Positions 56,257 to 64,000 are shown, counted from the first letter of the stretch. The stretch is 64,000 nucleotides of DNA from Candidatus Parcubacteria bacterium (GCA_021731405.1 JAKFXN010000003.1:109531-173530), one strand, 5' to 3'. Made by a program: numbers and translations. Notes: generated by a model from the letters alone, not told the origin.

Positions 56257-57132
56257 ATGGATACTGAGTCACAATCCCGCATAGAAGCAATCGAAGCCCT
56301 GATGCTCCAGTCTGACTTTTGGAACGAACCTCAGAAAGCTCAAGCGCTTATAAAAGAACTACAAACCCTTAAGGATTCAGCTGACGGAAAAGGAAAGTAT
56401 GACCGCAACAACGCGGTTCTTTCGGTAGTTGCGGGGGCTGGTGGAGACGATGCTGAAGACTTTGCTCGTATGTTGGTAGAAATGTATCAAAAGTACTGCG
56501 AAAATCGTGGTTGGTCTTTTGTTGTCATTGATAGCAATCGAAACGATCAAAATGGCTACCGAAATATCACTATCGAAATTGCTGGTAAAGAAGCATATGG
56601 CACACTCCGGCATGAGTCTGGGGTACATCGTCTTGTTCGTATTTCTCCATTCAACAGTAACGGCAAAAGACAAACTTCTTTTGTGCTCATAGAAGTGTCA
56701 CCAAGTATTGATGACCAAAGTGCAGTAGCTCTTTCGGAAGATGAACTTGAAATTAGCTTTGCTCGGGCGGGTGGTGCGGGTGGTCAAAATGTCAACAAGC
56801 GGGAGACAGCGGTACGTATCACACATAAGCCAACAAATATTTCAGTTCATGTCGCGACCGAGCGTTCCCAGCTTCAAAACCGCGAACTCGGAATGAAACT
56901 TTTGGCAGGAAAAATTTATTCTTTCAACGAAGCGCAGCGTGAGCGAGAGCTCCAAGGTCTCTCGGTTGAGAAGACACTTAAAATTGAATGGGGAAGTCAG
57001 ATTCGTTCGTACGTTCTTCATCCATACCAGCTGGTAAAAGATCACCGAAATAATCTCGAGGTGCGGGACGTATATAAAGTATTAAATGGTGATATTGAGC
57101 CGTTTATAGCTGCTTTAAAGTCGGGAAGTTAA
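56257..57132 (+). CDS. prfB: Peptide chain release factor 2, N-terminally shortened
   Basis: A 291-residue class I release factor. The stop-codon recognition motif SPF (130-132, HRLVRISPFNSNGKRQTSF) identifies RF2, so UAA and UGA are recognised. The peptidyl-hydrolase motif GGQ is at 175-177. RF2 is usually about 365 residues; domain 1 is mostly missing here. There is no programmed frameshift. TATACT ends 8 nt before ATG. ftsE follows 18 nt downstream. Confidence 0.95.
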   Translation: MDTESQSRIEAIEALMLQSDFWNEPQKAQALIKELQTLKDSADGKGKYDRNNAVLSVVAGAGGDDAEDFARMLVEMYQKYCENRGWSFVVIDSNRNDQNGYRNITIEIAGKEAYGTLRHESGVHRLVRISPFNSNGKRQTSFVLIEVSPSIDDQSAVALSEDELEISFARAGGAGGQNVNKRETAVRITHKPTNISVHVATERSQLQNRELGMKLLAGKIYSFNEAQRERELQGLSVEKTLKIEWGSQIRSYVLHPYQLVKDHRNNLEVRDVYKVLNGDIEPFIAALKSGS

Positions 57133-57150
57133 CGTGCTATACTAAAACTT

Positions 57151-57834
57151 ATGATTTACTTTGATAATGTTTCTAAGCTCTACAACGACGGTCGGTCGGC
57201 AGCGCTCCAAGAAGTAACGTTTCAAGTAGCCCCAAAAGAATTTGTCTCAATTGTTGGACATTCTGGTGCGGGAAAAACTACACTCCTCAAAATGATTATT
57301 GCTGAAGATAAGCCAAGTCATGGACAGGTCTTTTTTGAGTCACTTGATATTCACCAAATCCCTCGCACTAAGCTTCCACATTACCGTCGCAAAATTGGTA
57401 CCGTGTTCCAAGACTTCAAGCTCCTCCCTAACAAGACTGCGTACGAAAACATTGCCTTTGCTATGGAAGCAAACGGACGTACTGACGAAGAGATACTAGA
57501 AAATGTTCCCCAAGCGCTCGCGCTCGTGGACCTCGATGATAAAGCTTGGAATTTCCCCAATGAACTTTCTGGAGGAGAGAAGCAACGTGTTGCGATTGCG
57601 CGGGCAATTGTAAATCAACCAGACATCATTGTGGCTGATGAACCAACTGGAAACTTGGATCCGATTGCTACTTATGAAGTAGTTCAGATTCTCCGCAAAA
57701 TTAACGACCTTGGCACGACAGTCATCATGACTACCCATAATAAGGGTGTCATTGATGAGCTTGGCCGCCGAGTTATTACTATGGACGAAGGACGAATTGT
57801 TCGTGATGATGCTACTGGTAAGTACGCTCTTTAA
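57151..57834 (+). CDS. ftsE: Cell-division ATP-binding protein FtsE
   Basis: A 227-residue ABC ATPase. Walker A GHSGAGKTTLL, Q-loop VFQDFKLL, signature LSGGEKQRVAIARA, Walker B IIVADEPTGNLD and H-loop TTHN. With FtsX it controls peptidoglycan hydrolases at the septum. TATACT ends 7 nt before ATG; ftsX begins 18 nt after its stop. Confidence 0.95.
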   Translation: MIYFDNVSKLYNDGRSAALQEVTFQVAPKEFVSIVGHSGAGKTTLLKMIIAEDKPSHGQVFFESLDIHQIPRTKLPHYRRKIGTVFQDFKLLPNKTAYENIAFAMEANGRTDEEILENVPQALALVDLDDKAWNFPNELSGGEKQRVAIARAIVNQPDIIVADEPTGNLDPIATYEVVQILRKINDLGTTVIMTTHNKGVIDELGRRVITMDEGRIVRDDATGKYAL

Positions 57835-57852
57835 TTTATATTGTTAGTGATT

Positions 57853-58773
57853 ATGATGACTGGTATTAGAAGAATTATGCGGGCGGGGTTTGTGGGCTTT
57901 TGGCGTAATGCGTATGTGTCTTTAGCCTCTGTCTTTGTTATTACTGTGGCGCTATTTGTGATTGGTTCGACAATGTTTATTGACCAGCTACTTACCACTT
58001 CACTATCCACTCTGCAGCAAAAAGTAGACATCAATGTGTACTTTGTACCGTCAGCTTCACAAGATGATATTGATGCGATACGAACTGCGGTTGGCGCGTT
58101 GCCTGACGTGGCAACTGTCACATATACCTCTCGTGAAGAAGCGCTTGAAGAATACCGCGCCCGTAATCAAAACGATGAGATTGCTATGCAAGCGCTCGCA
58201 GAGCTCGACGATAACCCACTTGGTGCCAATCTAGCTATTCAAGCCCGTGAGACTTCTCAGTACGAAAGTATCGCTCGCTTCCTCGAAGAGAAGCGAGAAC
58301 TTGCAGCGCAGCAGACTCCGGTTATTGATGAGATCAACTACGCTCGCAACAAAGAATCAATTGATACTTTGACTGCAATTATTGGTGCGGTAGAGCAAGC
58401 CAGCTTTGCGGTGATGATTGTGCTTATTGTGGCCGCCGTCTTAATTACCTTTAATACCATCCGTCTCGCTATCTATACTGCTCGTGAAGAAATCTCCATC
58501 ATGCGCTTGGTGGGTGCAAGCAATATGTTCATTCGTGGGCCATTTATGCTCCAAGGAGTGATGTATGGGTTTGTGGCTGGGGTATTTTCATTGCTTATTT
58601 TCTACCCAATTCTCGTATGGCTTGGACCACTCACTGAATCGTTCTTTGAGTTCAATCTCTTTACTTACTTTGTCTCAAACTTCAGCTATATCTTTGCCGT
58701 CTTGATTGGTATTGGAGTAGTGCTCGGCTTAGTTTCGAGTTTACTCGCTGTTGCTCGTTATCTCCGAGTGTAG
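57853..58773 (+). CDS. ftsX: Cell-division permease FtsX
   Basis: A 306-residue FtsX. A first membrane segment (about 22-45) is followed by an extracytoplasmic domain (QQKVDINVYFVPSASQDDIDAIRTAVGALPDVATVTYTSREEALEEYR) and three C-terminal membrane segments, with the coupling segment YTAREEISIMRLVGASNMFIRGPFMLQG. ATG at 57853 is chosen over a TTG 12 nt upstream. Confidence 0.93.
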   Translation: MMTGIRRIMRAGFVGFWRNAYVSLASVFVITVALFVIGSTMFIDQLLTTSLSTLQQKVDINVYFVPSASQDDIDAIRTAVGALPDVATVTYTSREEALEEYRARNQNDEIAMQALAELDDNPLGANLAIQARETSQYESIARFLEEKRELAAQQTPVIDEINYARNKESIDTLTAIIGAVEQASFAVMIVLIVAAVLITFNTIRLAIYTAREEISIMRLVGASNMFIRGPFMLQGVMYGFVAGVFSLLIFYPILVWLGPLTESFFEFNLFTYFVSNFSYIFAVLIGIGVVLGLVSSLLAVARYLRV

Positions 58774-58807
58774 TCCTCACCCGTTGAAGCTGCTCTGATT
58801 CTCTTTC

Positions 58808-60898
58808 ATGAAATTCCTGTACCCACTCTTCGCGACTACTATCTTCCTCAGTTCGTTTTTGCTGTTTCAGGTACAACCGCTTATTGGGAAACATATTTTA
58901 CCGTTTTACGGTGGTAGTTCTGCTGTGTGGGTGACCGCCATGTTTTTCTTCATGGTGGCGCTGGCTGTCGGGTACATCTACGCACTTCTTCTTTCAAAAC
59001 TTCGTCCGCTCTATCAAGGAGCGGTACATGGCTTAGTAGTTCTGGCTACGAGTGCTTCACTCTATACGCACTCGACCGTGTGGCCGTCAGCCATTACTCC
59101 TGAGGTAAGTGATATCACCATTTCATTCACCGACCCAGTGGTGGCGGTTTTTTTGACACTCCTCCTTACTATTGGATTACCGTTTGCGCTCTTGTCATCC
59201 ACCAGCTCTTTACTCCAATTGTGGTATGGAGAGCTTTCAGGGAAAGAGCCTTTTTCTTTATACAGTATTTCAAACATAGGTTCGCTTTTGGGTCTCCTCA
59301 GTTACCCAATACTATTTGAACCGTTTCTTACGACCTACACCCAAGGCTGGTTGTGGAGTATTGGAGTATTTTTCTACGCACTCCTTCTACTAGCTGTTAT
59401 TTGCGTCTTTGTGTTTGGTACAAAAAGCGCTGCTACTCTTCCGCTTGTGGCGCAAGCAGAAGCCGTCGTTTCTAAAGTGTCACCACGCACATTCTTTACC
59501 TGGCTTCTCATTGCCGCTGTTCCGGTGATGGTGCTGCTAGCTGGTACAAGCTTCATGACGGTTGCTATTGCCCCTGTACCGTTTTTGTGGGTAGGTCCAC
59601 TCGCACTCTACCTTCTTAGTTTTATCTTTACCTTTAGAGAGGGAGGTCGTCCCCCGATGTGGGCAAATGAGGTGTTTGTGGTCTTAGCTTCCATTCTCAC
59701 CCTCTTCTTGGTGGTCACTGCTGAGCCGCGTGTGTTTGTCACCATTGCAGTCACTCATCTCGCGCTTTTTGCTATTTCACACTGGTGTCACGAACACCTC
59801 TACGCTATGCGCCCAGAGGCAAAGCAAGTAACACTTTTTTATGTGGCACTCTCACTCGGTGGGATTGTTGGTAGTCTTATTATTAAAATTACCAGTTCGT
59901 ACATACTGGTAATGCCAATTGAGCTCCTGGTTATTTTGGTTGGTAGTGTGGCGTTTATTTCCCTGCAGTGGTTTGTCGCTGATGCGGGGTATATACCGCT
60001 CGCAAATAAGACACAGCTGCGGATTATCGCGGTGACGGTGCTTAGTCTTGTACTCGCAAGTAGTGTGATGTATATATCGGTCAAACAAAGTAACATGATA
60101 GCAGCGGAACGAAACTTTTTTGGCTACAAAGCGGTAGTAGATAACACCGACAATGATCCTCCTATCTGGTCAATGCAACACGGCCTCACCAATCACGGCT
60201 ATCAAGTCCGTGAGGACGGAAAGCCTCTCGTCTTACCAGTCTCGTACTATGGAGAGAGTTCAGGCATTGGAAAAGCGTTTAGTTACGTGCGTGCGAGCGG
60301 AAAAGCTCAGCCACGGATTGTGGTAGCTGGCCTTGGGTCAGGCGGACTCTCTGCCTACTGCGAACCACAAGATGACTTTACCTTTATTGAAATTGACGAG
60401 GAGGTAGTGTCGTTGGCGCGCGAACATTTCACCTACCTTGCTTCGTGCCCAAATCACACAATGGTGGTAAATGACGGAAGACTTGCACTTGAAGCTGAGC
60501 GCCTAGCAGGGAACACCAGACCGTATGACCTCATCATTCTTGATGCCTATGCGGATGATATGATGCCAGTCCACTTGATGACCATGGAAGCGATAGAGAC
60601 ATACAAAGCGCTTTTGGCGAAGGATGGTATTTTGGCGGTCCACATCTCTAGTCGTTACCTCAACCTTGTTCCAGTACTCAAAGCCTTGGCTTTAGAGACT
60701 GGTTTGGCCGCACGACACTTTTACGATGAGAAACCGGAGAGTAGCCTTTCGACACCGTCACACTGGGTACTTTTAAGTCCACAAGAAAGTACTCTCCAGA
60801 AAGAAGTTTTTTCGGTAATGAAGACTTTTGATGAGGATGTAGAACCCCTTTTGTGGACCGATACCTATAGTGCGCTCCTGCCTATCATCCGTTTTTAG
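58808..60898 (+). CDS. Membrane-fused spermidine-synthase-like protein
   Basis: A 696-residue protein. About ten to twelve membrane helices (residues 1-420) are followed by a spermidine-synthase-like methyltransferase-fold domain (about 480-690) with VVAGLGSGGLSAYC, FIEIDEEVV, VNDGRLALE and LIILDAYADDMMPVHLMT. The aminopropyl-transfer or other reaction cannot be assigned; such fused proteins are common and mostly uncharacterised. It follows ftsX by 34 nt. Confidence 0.85.
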   Translation: MKFLYPLFATTIFLSSFLLFQVQPLIGKHILPFYGGSSAVWVTAMFFFMVALAVGYIYALLLSKLRPLYQGAVHGLVVLATSASLYTHSTVWPSAITPEVSDITISFTDPVVAVFLTLLLTIGLPFALLSSTSSLLQLWYGELSGKEPFSLYSISNIGSLLGLLSYPILFEPFLTTYTQGWLWSIGVFFYALLLLAVICVFVFGTKSAATLPLVAQAEAVVSKVSPRTFFTWLLIAAVPVMVLLAGTSFMTVAIAPVPFLWVGPLALYLLSFIFTFREGGRPPMWANEVFVVLASILTLFLVVTAEPRVFVTIAVTHLALFAISHWCHEHLYAMRPEAKQVTLFYVALSLGGIVGSLIIKITSSYILVMPIELLVILVGSVAFISLQWFVADAGYIPLANKTQLRIIAVTVLSLVLASSVMYISVKQSNMIAAERNFFGYKAVVDNTDNDPPIWSMQHGLTNHGYQVREDGKPLVLPVSYYGESSGIGKAFSYVRASGKAQPRIVVAGLGSGGLSAYCEPQDDFTFIEIDEEVVSLAREHFTYLASCPNHTMVVNDGRLALEAERLAGNTRPYDLIILDAYADDMMPVHLMTMEAIETYKALLAKDGILAVHISSRYLNLVPVLKALALETGLAARHFYDEKPESSLSTPSHWVLLSPQESTLQKEVFSVMKTFDEDVEPLLWTDTYSALLPIIRF

Positions 60899-60998
60899 GG
60901 TAGAGCAGGGAAGCTCAAAAGAGCTGAAAATAAATAAATAATATGCTATGGTATACGGCACGTTTGCAGCAACGTACCAAGCAGCAAACAAAGTATAT

Positions 60999-61069
60999 TG
61001 CCCGATCGTCTAATGGTAGGACACATGGTTTTGGTCCATGGTATCGAGGTTCGAGTCCTTGTCGGGCAG
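60999..61069 (+). tRNA. tRNA-Gln (anticodon TTG)
   Basis: Acceptor TGCCCGA/TCGGGCA, D-arm GTCT/GGAC, anticodon arm CATGG-TTTTGGT-CCATG, T-arm GAGG-TTCGAGT-CCTT, discriminator G. CCA is not encoded. GatCA encoded nearby could amidate a mischarged Glu-tRNA(Gln). Confidence 0.94.
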
Positions 61070-61077
61070 CGAGTAAA

Positions 61078-61105
61078 GAAAACACCCGTATGGGTGTTTT
61101 CTTAT
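61078..61105 (+). terminator. tRNA-Gln terminator
   Basis: GAAAACACCC-GTAT-GGGTGTTTTC followed by TTAT. Confidence 0.82.
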
Positions 61106-61111
61106 ATACGA

Positions 61112-61248
61112 GCTGCCCGAAGCAAGTGACTAAATGTCACTTGCGGCAAGGACTCGAAAAGCTTTTGAGTATATTTTGGAGTGGAGCGAACAAAATATTC
61201 AAAAGGTATACTGGTCATGTAATGACCGAGATTCCTTGTCGGGCAGCG
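61112..61248 (+). repeat. tRNA-3'-end palindromic element E6 (downstream of tRNA-Gln)
   Basis: The inverted acceptor GCTGCCCGA (61112-61120), hairpin GCAAGTGAC/GTCACTTGC and inverted T-arm CAAGGACTCGAA (61147-61158) come first. The core hairpin CTTTTGAGTATATTTTG/CAAAATATTCAAAAG follows, with loop GAGTGGAGCGAA (61162-61205), then a TGGTCAT/ATGACC hairpin. The direct copy of the tRNA 3' end closes it (61229-61248). Confidence 0.87.
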
Positions 61249-61342
61249 ATGAACGGAAATATTGAAACACCTCTTTTGCGTCTCTCGTTCACTTGTCGGT
61301 AAGCAAACACAAATCAACCTGTTAAGGGTATTTTGTTTTCAC

Positions 61343-61369
61343 AAAAAAACCCGCGATCGAAATCGCGAG
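61343..61369 (-). terminator. Terminator of the small membrane protein
   Basis: Minus-strand CTCGCGAT-TTCG-ATCGCGGG followed by TTTTTTT. Confidence 0.88.
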
Positions 61370-61397
61370 TAGGGGTGGTGTATGTAGAAGCTGGTGG

Positions 61398-61610
61398 TCA
61401 AGAGCTCTTCTTGGGAGATTCAGGCCTCGACATCTCATCGAATGTAGCCCCCAACAAAGTGAGAAGCGTCCCGATGGCCAGCAGGTACTTGGCTGCCAGT
61501 ACCCAGTTGGCAAAATCCTCGACCGACATGCTGACATCACCGGCCAAGTACAGTGCGCCAAAGGGTAGTCCGCACGCCGTCAGAATTATGAGAATACCGA
61601 GGTACATCAT
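61398..61610 (-). CDS. Small two-segment membrane protein, SD-led cassette
   Basis: A 70-residue protein with two hydrophobic segments (YLGILIILTACGLPFGALYL and WVLAAKYLLAIGTLLTLLGATF). The start at MMYLG is selected by GGAG 8 nt upstream; a longer frame would begin before this SD. A terminator follows. No family recognised. Confidence 0.6.
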   Translation of the reverse strand: MMYLGILIILTACGLPFGALYLAGDVSMSVEDFANWVLAAKYLLAIGTLLTLLGATFDEMSRPESPKKSS

Positions 61611-61764
61611 GTTGAAATCTCCAGGTTGGTGAGTTGATCCTTTATTATTATACATGTAATCAGACAAATGTCAAGTATATACACAAATACAACAAAAGGA
61701 CCCTTGTAGAAATTTCTCTATTTTCTGTGATAATTTTTGTCATTTAAGGTGGTAATATGTGAAT

Positions 61765-62322
61765 ATGAAAAAACTTATTATGTGGAATGTGGTGACACTT
61801 GACGGTCGGTTTGAGGGGGCGGAGCCATGGGATTTATCTTTTCACGAACTTGTGTGGGGACCAGAGATGGAAGCTTTGAGTCTTGAGCAGCTAGAGGAAG
61901 CGAGTATGTTGGTGTTTGGAGAAAATACCTATAAGGGCATGGCCGAATATTGGCCGAAGGCAGAAGCGACTGACCCAACAGTGACGCCGCTTATGAACAA
62001 CATACCAAAAATTGTCTGTTCAAAAACACGTGAGACAGCTGAGTGGAATAATACTACTGTAGTTCATGATGGTGTTACTGAAATAAAGCGTCTTAAAGAG
62101 GAAGAGGGTGGACCACTGTTTGTTTTTGGTAGCGGTATACTTTCGGATTCGCTCATGAAAGCGGGGCTGTTTGATGAGGTACGTCTCTGTGTCGCCCCAA
62201 CTATTTTAGGAAAAGGCAGACATTTATTTGCTGATACAAACACACCGCGTAATTTTGAACTGCTTGAAGCCAAACCACTTTCAAACGGTGGCGTGATACT
62301 GAGGTATAAAGTTCTGCTATAA
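61765..62322 (+). CDS. Dihydrofolate reductase family protein (RibD C-terminal-like)
   Basis: A 185-residue reductase of the DHFR/RibD-C fold, often called YyaP/YwjB-like. Visible motifs are MWNVVTLDGRFEG, SMLVFGENTYKGMAEYWP, GGPLFVFGSGILSDSLMKAGLFDEVRLCVAPTILGKGRHLF. It binds NADPH; the substrate is unknown. The internal Met at 61765 fits the family N-terminus. Confidence 0.87.
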   Translation: MKKLIMWNVVTLDGRFEGAEPWDLSFHELVWGPEMEALSLEQLEEASMLVFGENTYKGMAEYWPKAEATDPTVTPLMNNIPKIVCSKTRETAEWNNTTVVHDGVTEIKRLKEEEGGPLFVFGSGILSDSLMKAGLFDEVRLCVAPTILGKGRHLFADTNTPRNFELLEAKPLSNGGVILRYKVLL

Positions 62323-62354
62323 TTTTTAGGTAGCAACGTTTAACCATATTTTTT

Positions 62355-62804
62355 ATGCTTACAACAATAGTACTTATCTTAGCGGGAGTCGTTCTGTCGA
62401 TAGTCATAGGGACACTTTGGTATATGCCAAACACTCCGACAGGGAAGCTTCATATGAAGTATCTTGGATTCGATAAACTTTCTCCTGAGGAACAAAAGCA
62501 AAAGATTGAAGAGGCTAAGCCAACGATGCCGAAAATTTATGCTGGACAGATGCTGCTTTCGCTCCTTACCTCAGTGGCGGTGGTGTTTATTGTCAGTACC
62601 AGCCTTAAGAACGGAGTGACCTTTATGATGGCGGTTGGATTTTTGCTTCTTAACTGGATGTGTTTTGTGGTCCCAACAGTTGGTATGCAGATTCTGTGGG
62701 GGAACTGTGACCGAAACCTTGCTTGGAAGAAATTCTTTTCAGATAGTCTAAACATCCTTGTCACTATTTTGGCAATTGCTGGAATGGTGAACTTGTTTGT
62801 ATAG
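62355..62804 (+). CDS. DUF1761-family membrane protein
   Basis: A 149-residue four-segment membrane protein matching DUF1761: an N-terminal membrane helix followed by IGTLWYMPNTPTGKLHMKYLGF, then three C-terminal helices with LLNWMCFVVPTVGMQILW. Function unknown. A terminator follows at 62824-62853. Confidence 0.8.
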   Translation: MLTTIVLILAGVVLSIVIGTLWYMPNTPTGKLHMKYLGFDKLSPEEQKQKIEEAKPTMPKIYAGQMLLSLLTSVAVVFIVSTSLKNGVTFMMAVGFLLLNWMCFVVPTVGMQILWGNCDRNLAWKKFFSDSLNILVTILAIAGMVNLFV

Positions 62805-62823
62805 GTTCAAACGTGCCTCTCAC

Positions 62824-62855
62824 AAAAAACACAGCTACGAAGCTGTGTTTTTTTG
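62824..62855 (+). terminator. Rho-independent terminator
   Basis: AAAAAACACAGCT-ACGA-AGCTGTGTTTTTT hairpin. Confidence 0.9.
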
Positions 62856-62903
62856 TTGGCTCAAGTTTGTGAATCATTATCTTAGTTTTGTTATACTGAA
62901 AAT

Positions 62904-63293
62904 ATGAACAAAGATATAGAGTCTTATAACAAAGAGCAGCTTGCTTCAGATACGGAAATTTGTGTTCATTTGATGGACCTTATCAATAGCAATTTAACAG
63001 AGGCGCAGAGTAAGATTTGGCACGCTCACCCTGTTTGGTTTTTAGATGGTAATCCGATTGTTGGCTATAGTAAATTGAAGGACAGTGTTAGGTTGCTGTT
63101 TTGGAGCGGTCAGAGCTTTGATGAACCAGGTCTAAGATCAGAAGGAAGCTTCAAAGCGGCCGAGGTACGCTATACCGACGTGAAGGAAATCAAGGAAACT
63201 GATTTGAAGCGCTGGCTGCTGAAGTCTAAGAAGATTCAATGGGATTACAAAAATATCGTTAAGCGAAAAGGAAAGTTGGAGCGTTTAATATAA
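62904..63293 (+). CDS. DUF1801-family protein
   Basis: A 129-residue protein of the DUF1801/YdhG-like fold (KIWHAHPVWFLDGNPIVGYSKLKDSVRLLFWSGQSF). The family is small, soluble and of undefined function. TATACT ends 6 nt before the ATG, indicating a leaderless mRNA. Confidence 0.78.
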   Translation: MNKDIESYNKEQLASDTEICVHLMDLINSNLTEAQSKIWHAHPVWFLDGNPIVGYSKLKDSVRLLFWSGQSFDEPGLRSEGSFKAAEVRYTDVKEIKETDLKRWLLKSKKIQWDYKNIVKRKGKLERLI

Positions 63294-63312
63294 CAAGGTT
63301 AGACTTAGATAC

Positions 63313-63888
63313 ATGAAAAAAAGTACCATTAAAAGATCAAAGATTTCGGCGGTTCAAAGTGTGGGACTCTTGAGAATTCTTAAAGATCGTTTTGAAAAGA
63401 ACATGAGTCGACACAAAGGATTTTCTTGGGATAAGGTAGAGACAGCGCTAAAGGCACGCGAAGAAAAACTCCAACCACTGTTTATGATGGAAGAGACCGG
63501 AGGTGAACCAGATGTGGTAGTTTTTGATAAGAAAGATACAGACATAGTTTTTGTTGACTGTTCACTAGAGACTCCTAAAGGACGACGCAGCGTGTGTTTT
63601 GATAAAGCTGCTTTAGACTCTCGCAAAGAGCATAAGCCAGAAAATAGTGCTGTCGAGATGGCGCAGCAGATGGGTGTTGAGCTACTTACCGAAGCTGAGT
63701 ACCGCACACTTCAGAAGCTAGGTGATTTTGACCTTAAGACTTCTAGCTGGATTGCTACACCTGAATCAATACGAAAGCTGGGCGGGGCTGTCTTTTGTGA
63801 CAAACGATATAACACGGTGTTCCTGTACCATAATGGTGCAGAATCATATTACGCCTCTCGAGGCTTTCGAGGCTCACTTAAAGTGTAA
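63313..63888 (+). CDS. DUF4256-family protein
   Basis: A 191-residue protein resembling DUF4256 (LLRILKDRFEKNMSRHKGFSWDKVETALKAREEKLQPLFMMEETGGEPDVV and DCSLETPKGRRSVCFDKAALDSRKEHKPENSAVEMAQQMGVELLTEAEYRTLQKLGDFDLKTSSWIATP). Function unknown. It follows the DUF1801 gene by 19 nt and is probably co-transcribed. Confidence 0.8.
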   Translation: MKKSTIKRSKISAVQSVGLLRILKDRFEKNMSRHKGFSWDKVETALKAREEKLQPLFMMEETGGEPDVVVFDKKDTDIVFVDCSLETPKGRRSVCFDKAALDSRKEHKPENSAVEMAQQMGVELLTEAEYRTLQKLGDFDLKTSSWIATPESIRKLGGAVFCDKRYNTVFLYHNGAESYYASRGFRGSLKV

Positions 63889-63941
63889 GTATTTTTGTAC
63901 TAACGAGGATTAAAGAAACGTGTTTTGGTATAATTGAGTCA

Positions 63942-64000
63942 TGAATAAAAACATTCTTATTACCACAACTGAAAATGTCACCGGACGCGAAGTATCTGAG
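63942..64000 (+). CDS. Start of a YbjQ/UPF0145-like protein (cut by window edge)
   Basis: Only the first 19 complete codons are visible: MNKNILITTTENVTGREVS. The ITTTENVxGRE pattern matches the N-terminus of the YbjQ (DUF74/UPF0145) family. TATAAT ends 6 nt before the ATG (leaderless). Confidence 0.6.

Noticed and set aside
56257..56330. Programmed +1 frameshift in prfB
   Set aside because: The frame is uninterrupted from ATG and no in-frame UGA with an SD-like stimulator is present.
15145..61248. Assembly artefact as explanation for the inverted tRNA copies
   Set aside because: Six independent loci show distinct arms, distinct inserted hairpins and unique flanks, which a chimeric-read artefact would not produce consistently; long reads would still be the final proof.

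Overview
The window looks like a chromosome segment from an ultra-small bacterium of the Candidate Phyla Radiation (Patescibacteria), most probably a Parcubacteria-type lineage. The signs are a complete single-membrane type IV pilus operon with no secretin gene, a minimal set of central-metabolism genes, a shortened RF2 (so UGA is a stop codon), and tRNAs without an encoded CCA. The taxonomic placement is inference from gene content; no rRNA operon is present.

Layout. 1-6 kb: the end of acetate kinase, a PAS histidine kinase with a convergent single-domain response regulator, a membrane-anchored cohesin+dockerin protein, an orphan Mu Gam-like protein, a TrmB regulator, two small cassette-like genes and an alkyltransferase-like (ATL) protein. 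6-15 kb: an AT-rich accessory island with a HigBA-type toxin-antitoxin pair, a NUDIX hydrolase, a MazG pyrophosphohydrolase directly followed by a GIY-YIG/DUF2075/S24 fusion protein, and a cassette of PD-(D/E)XK-like nuclease, C5 DNA methyltransferase, MORC/histidine-kinase-like double-ATPase protein and receiver-like partner. 15-34 kb: tmRNA with smpB, ftsH, a MacAB-like export operon, nitroreductase, an orphan DinJ-type antitoxin, recG, malic enzyme, ZIP transporter, an MliC+META protein, DsbB and a fatty-acid desaturase, interspersed with small genes that each have a strong Shine-Dalgarno (SD) and a terminator. 34-47 kb: comF-like gene, then the pil operon pilM-N-O-(P)-B-receiver-T-C, two major pilins, pilD and four minor pilin-like proteins. 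47-64 kb: ligA, gatC-gatA, a membrane protein with a HEPN-like motif, tRNAs, nucleotidyltransferase, photolyase, a 23S-rRNA-like small transcript, small basic proteins, prfB, ftsE-ftsX, a spermidine-synthase-like membrane protein and small enzymes/DUF proteins.

Two gene-expression styles coexist. At least twenty genes have a -10 hexamer (usually TATACT or TATAAT, often TG-extended) only 6-10 nt before the start codon and no SD, which predicts leaderless mRNAs. A second set of about a dozen mostly small, non-core genes has AGGAG-type SDs, their own promoters and their own terminators.

The most unusual signals are these. (1) A family of palindromic elements lies downstream of six of the nine tRNA/tmRNA genes. 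Five of the six carry an inverted copy and a direct copy of the adjacent RNA's own 3' end, bracketing a shared hairpin core. (2) The C5-methyltransferase defence-like cassette is joined to a phosphorelay-like protein pair. (3) The GIY-YIG-DUF2075 protein ends in a LexA/UmuD-type self-cleaving domain. (4) A compact transcript with its own terminator contains the 5' domain signature of 23S rRNA.
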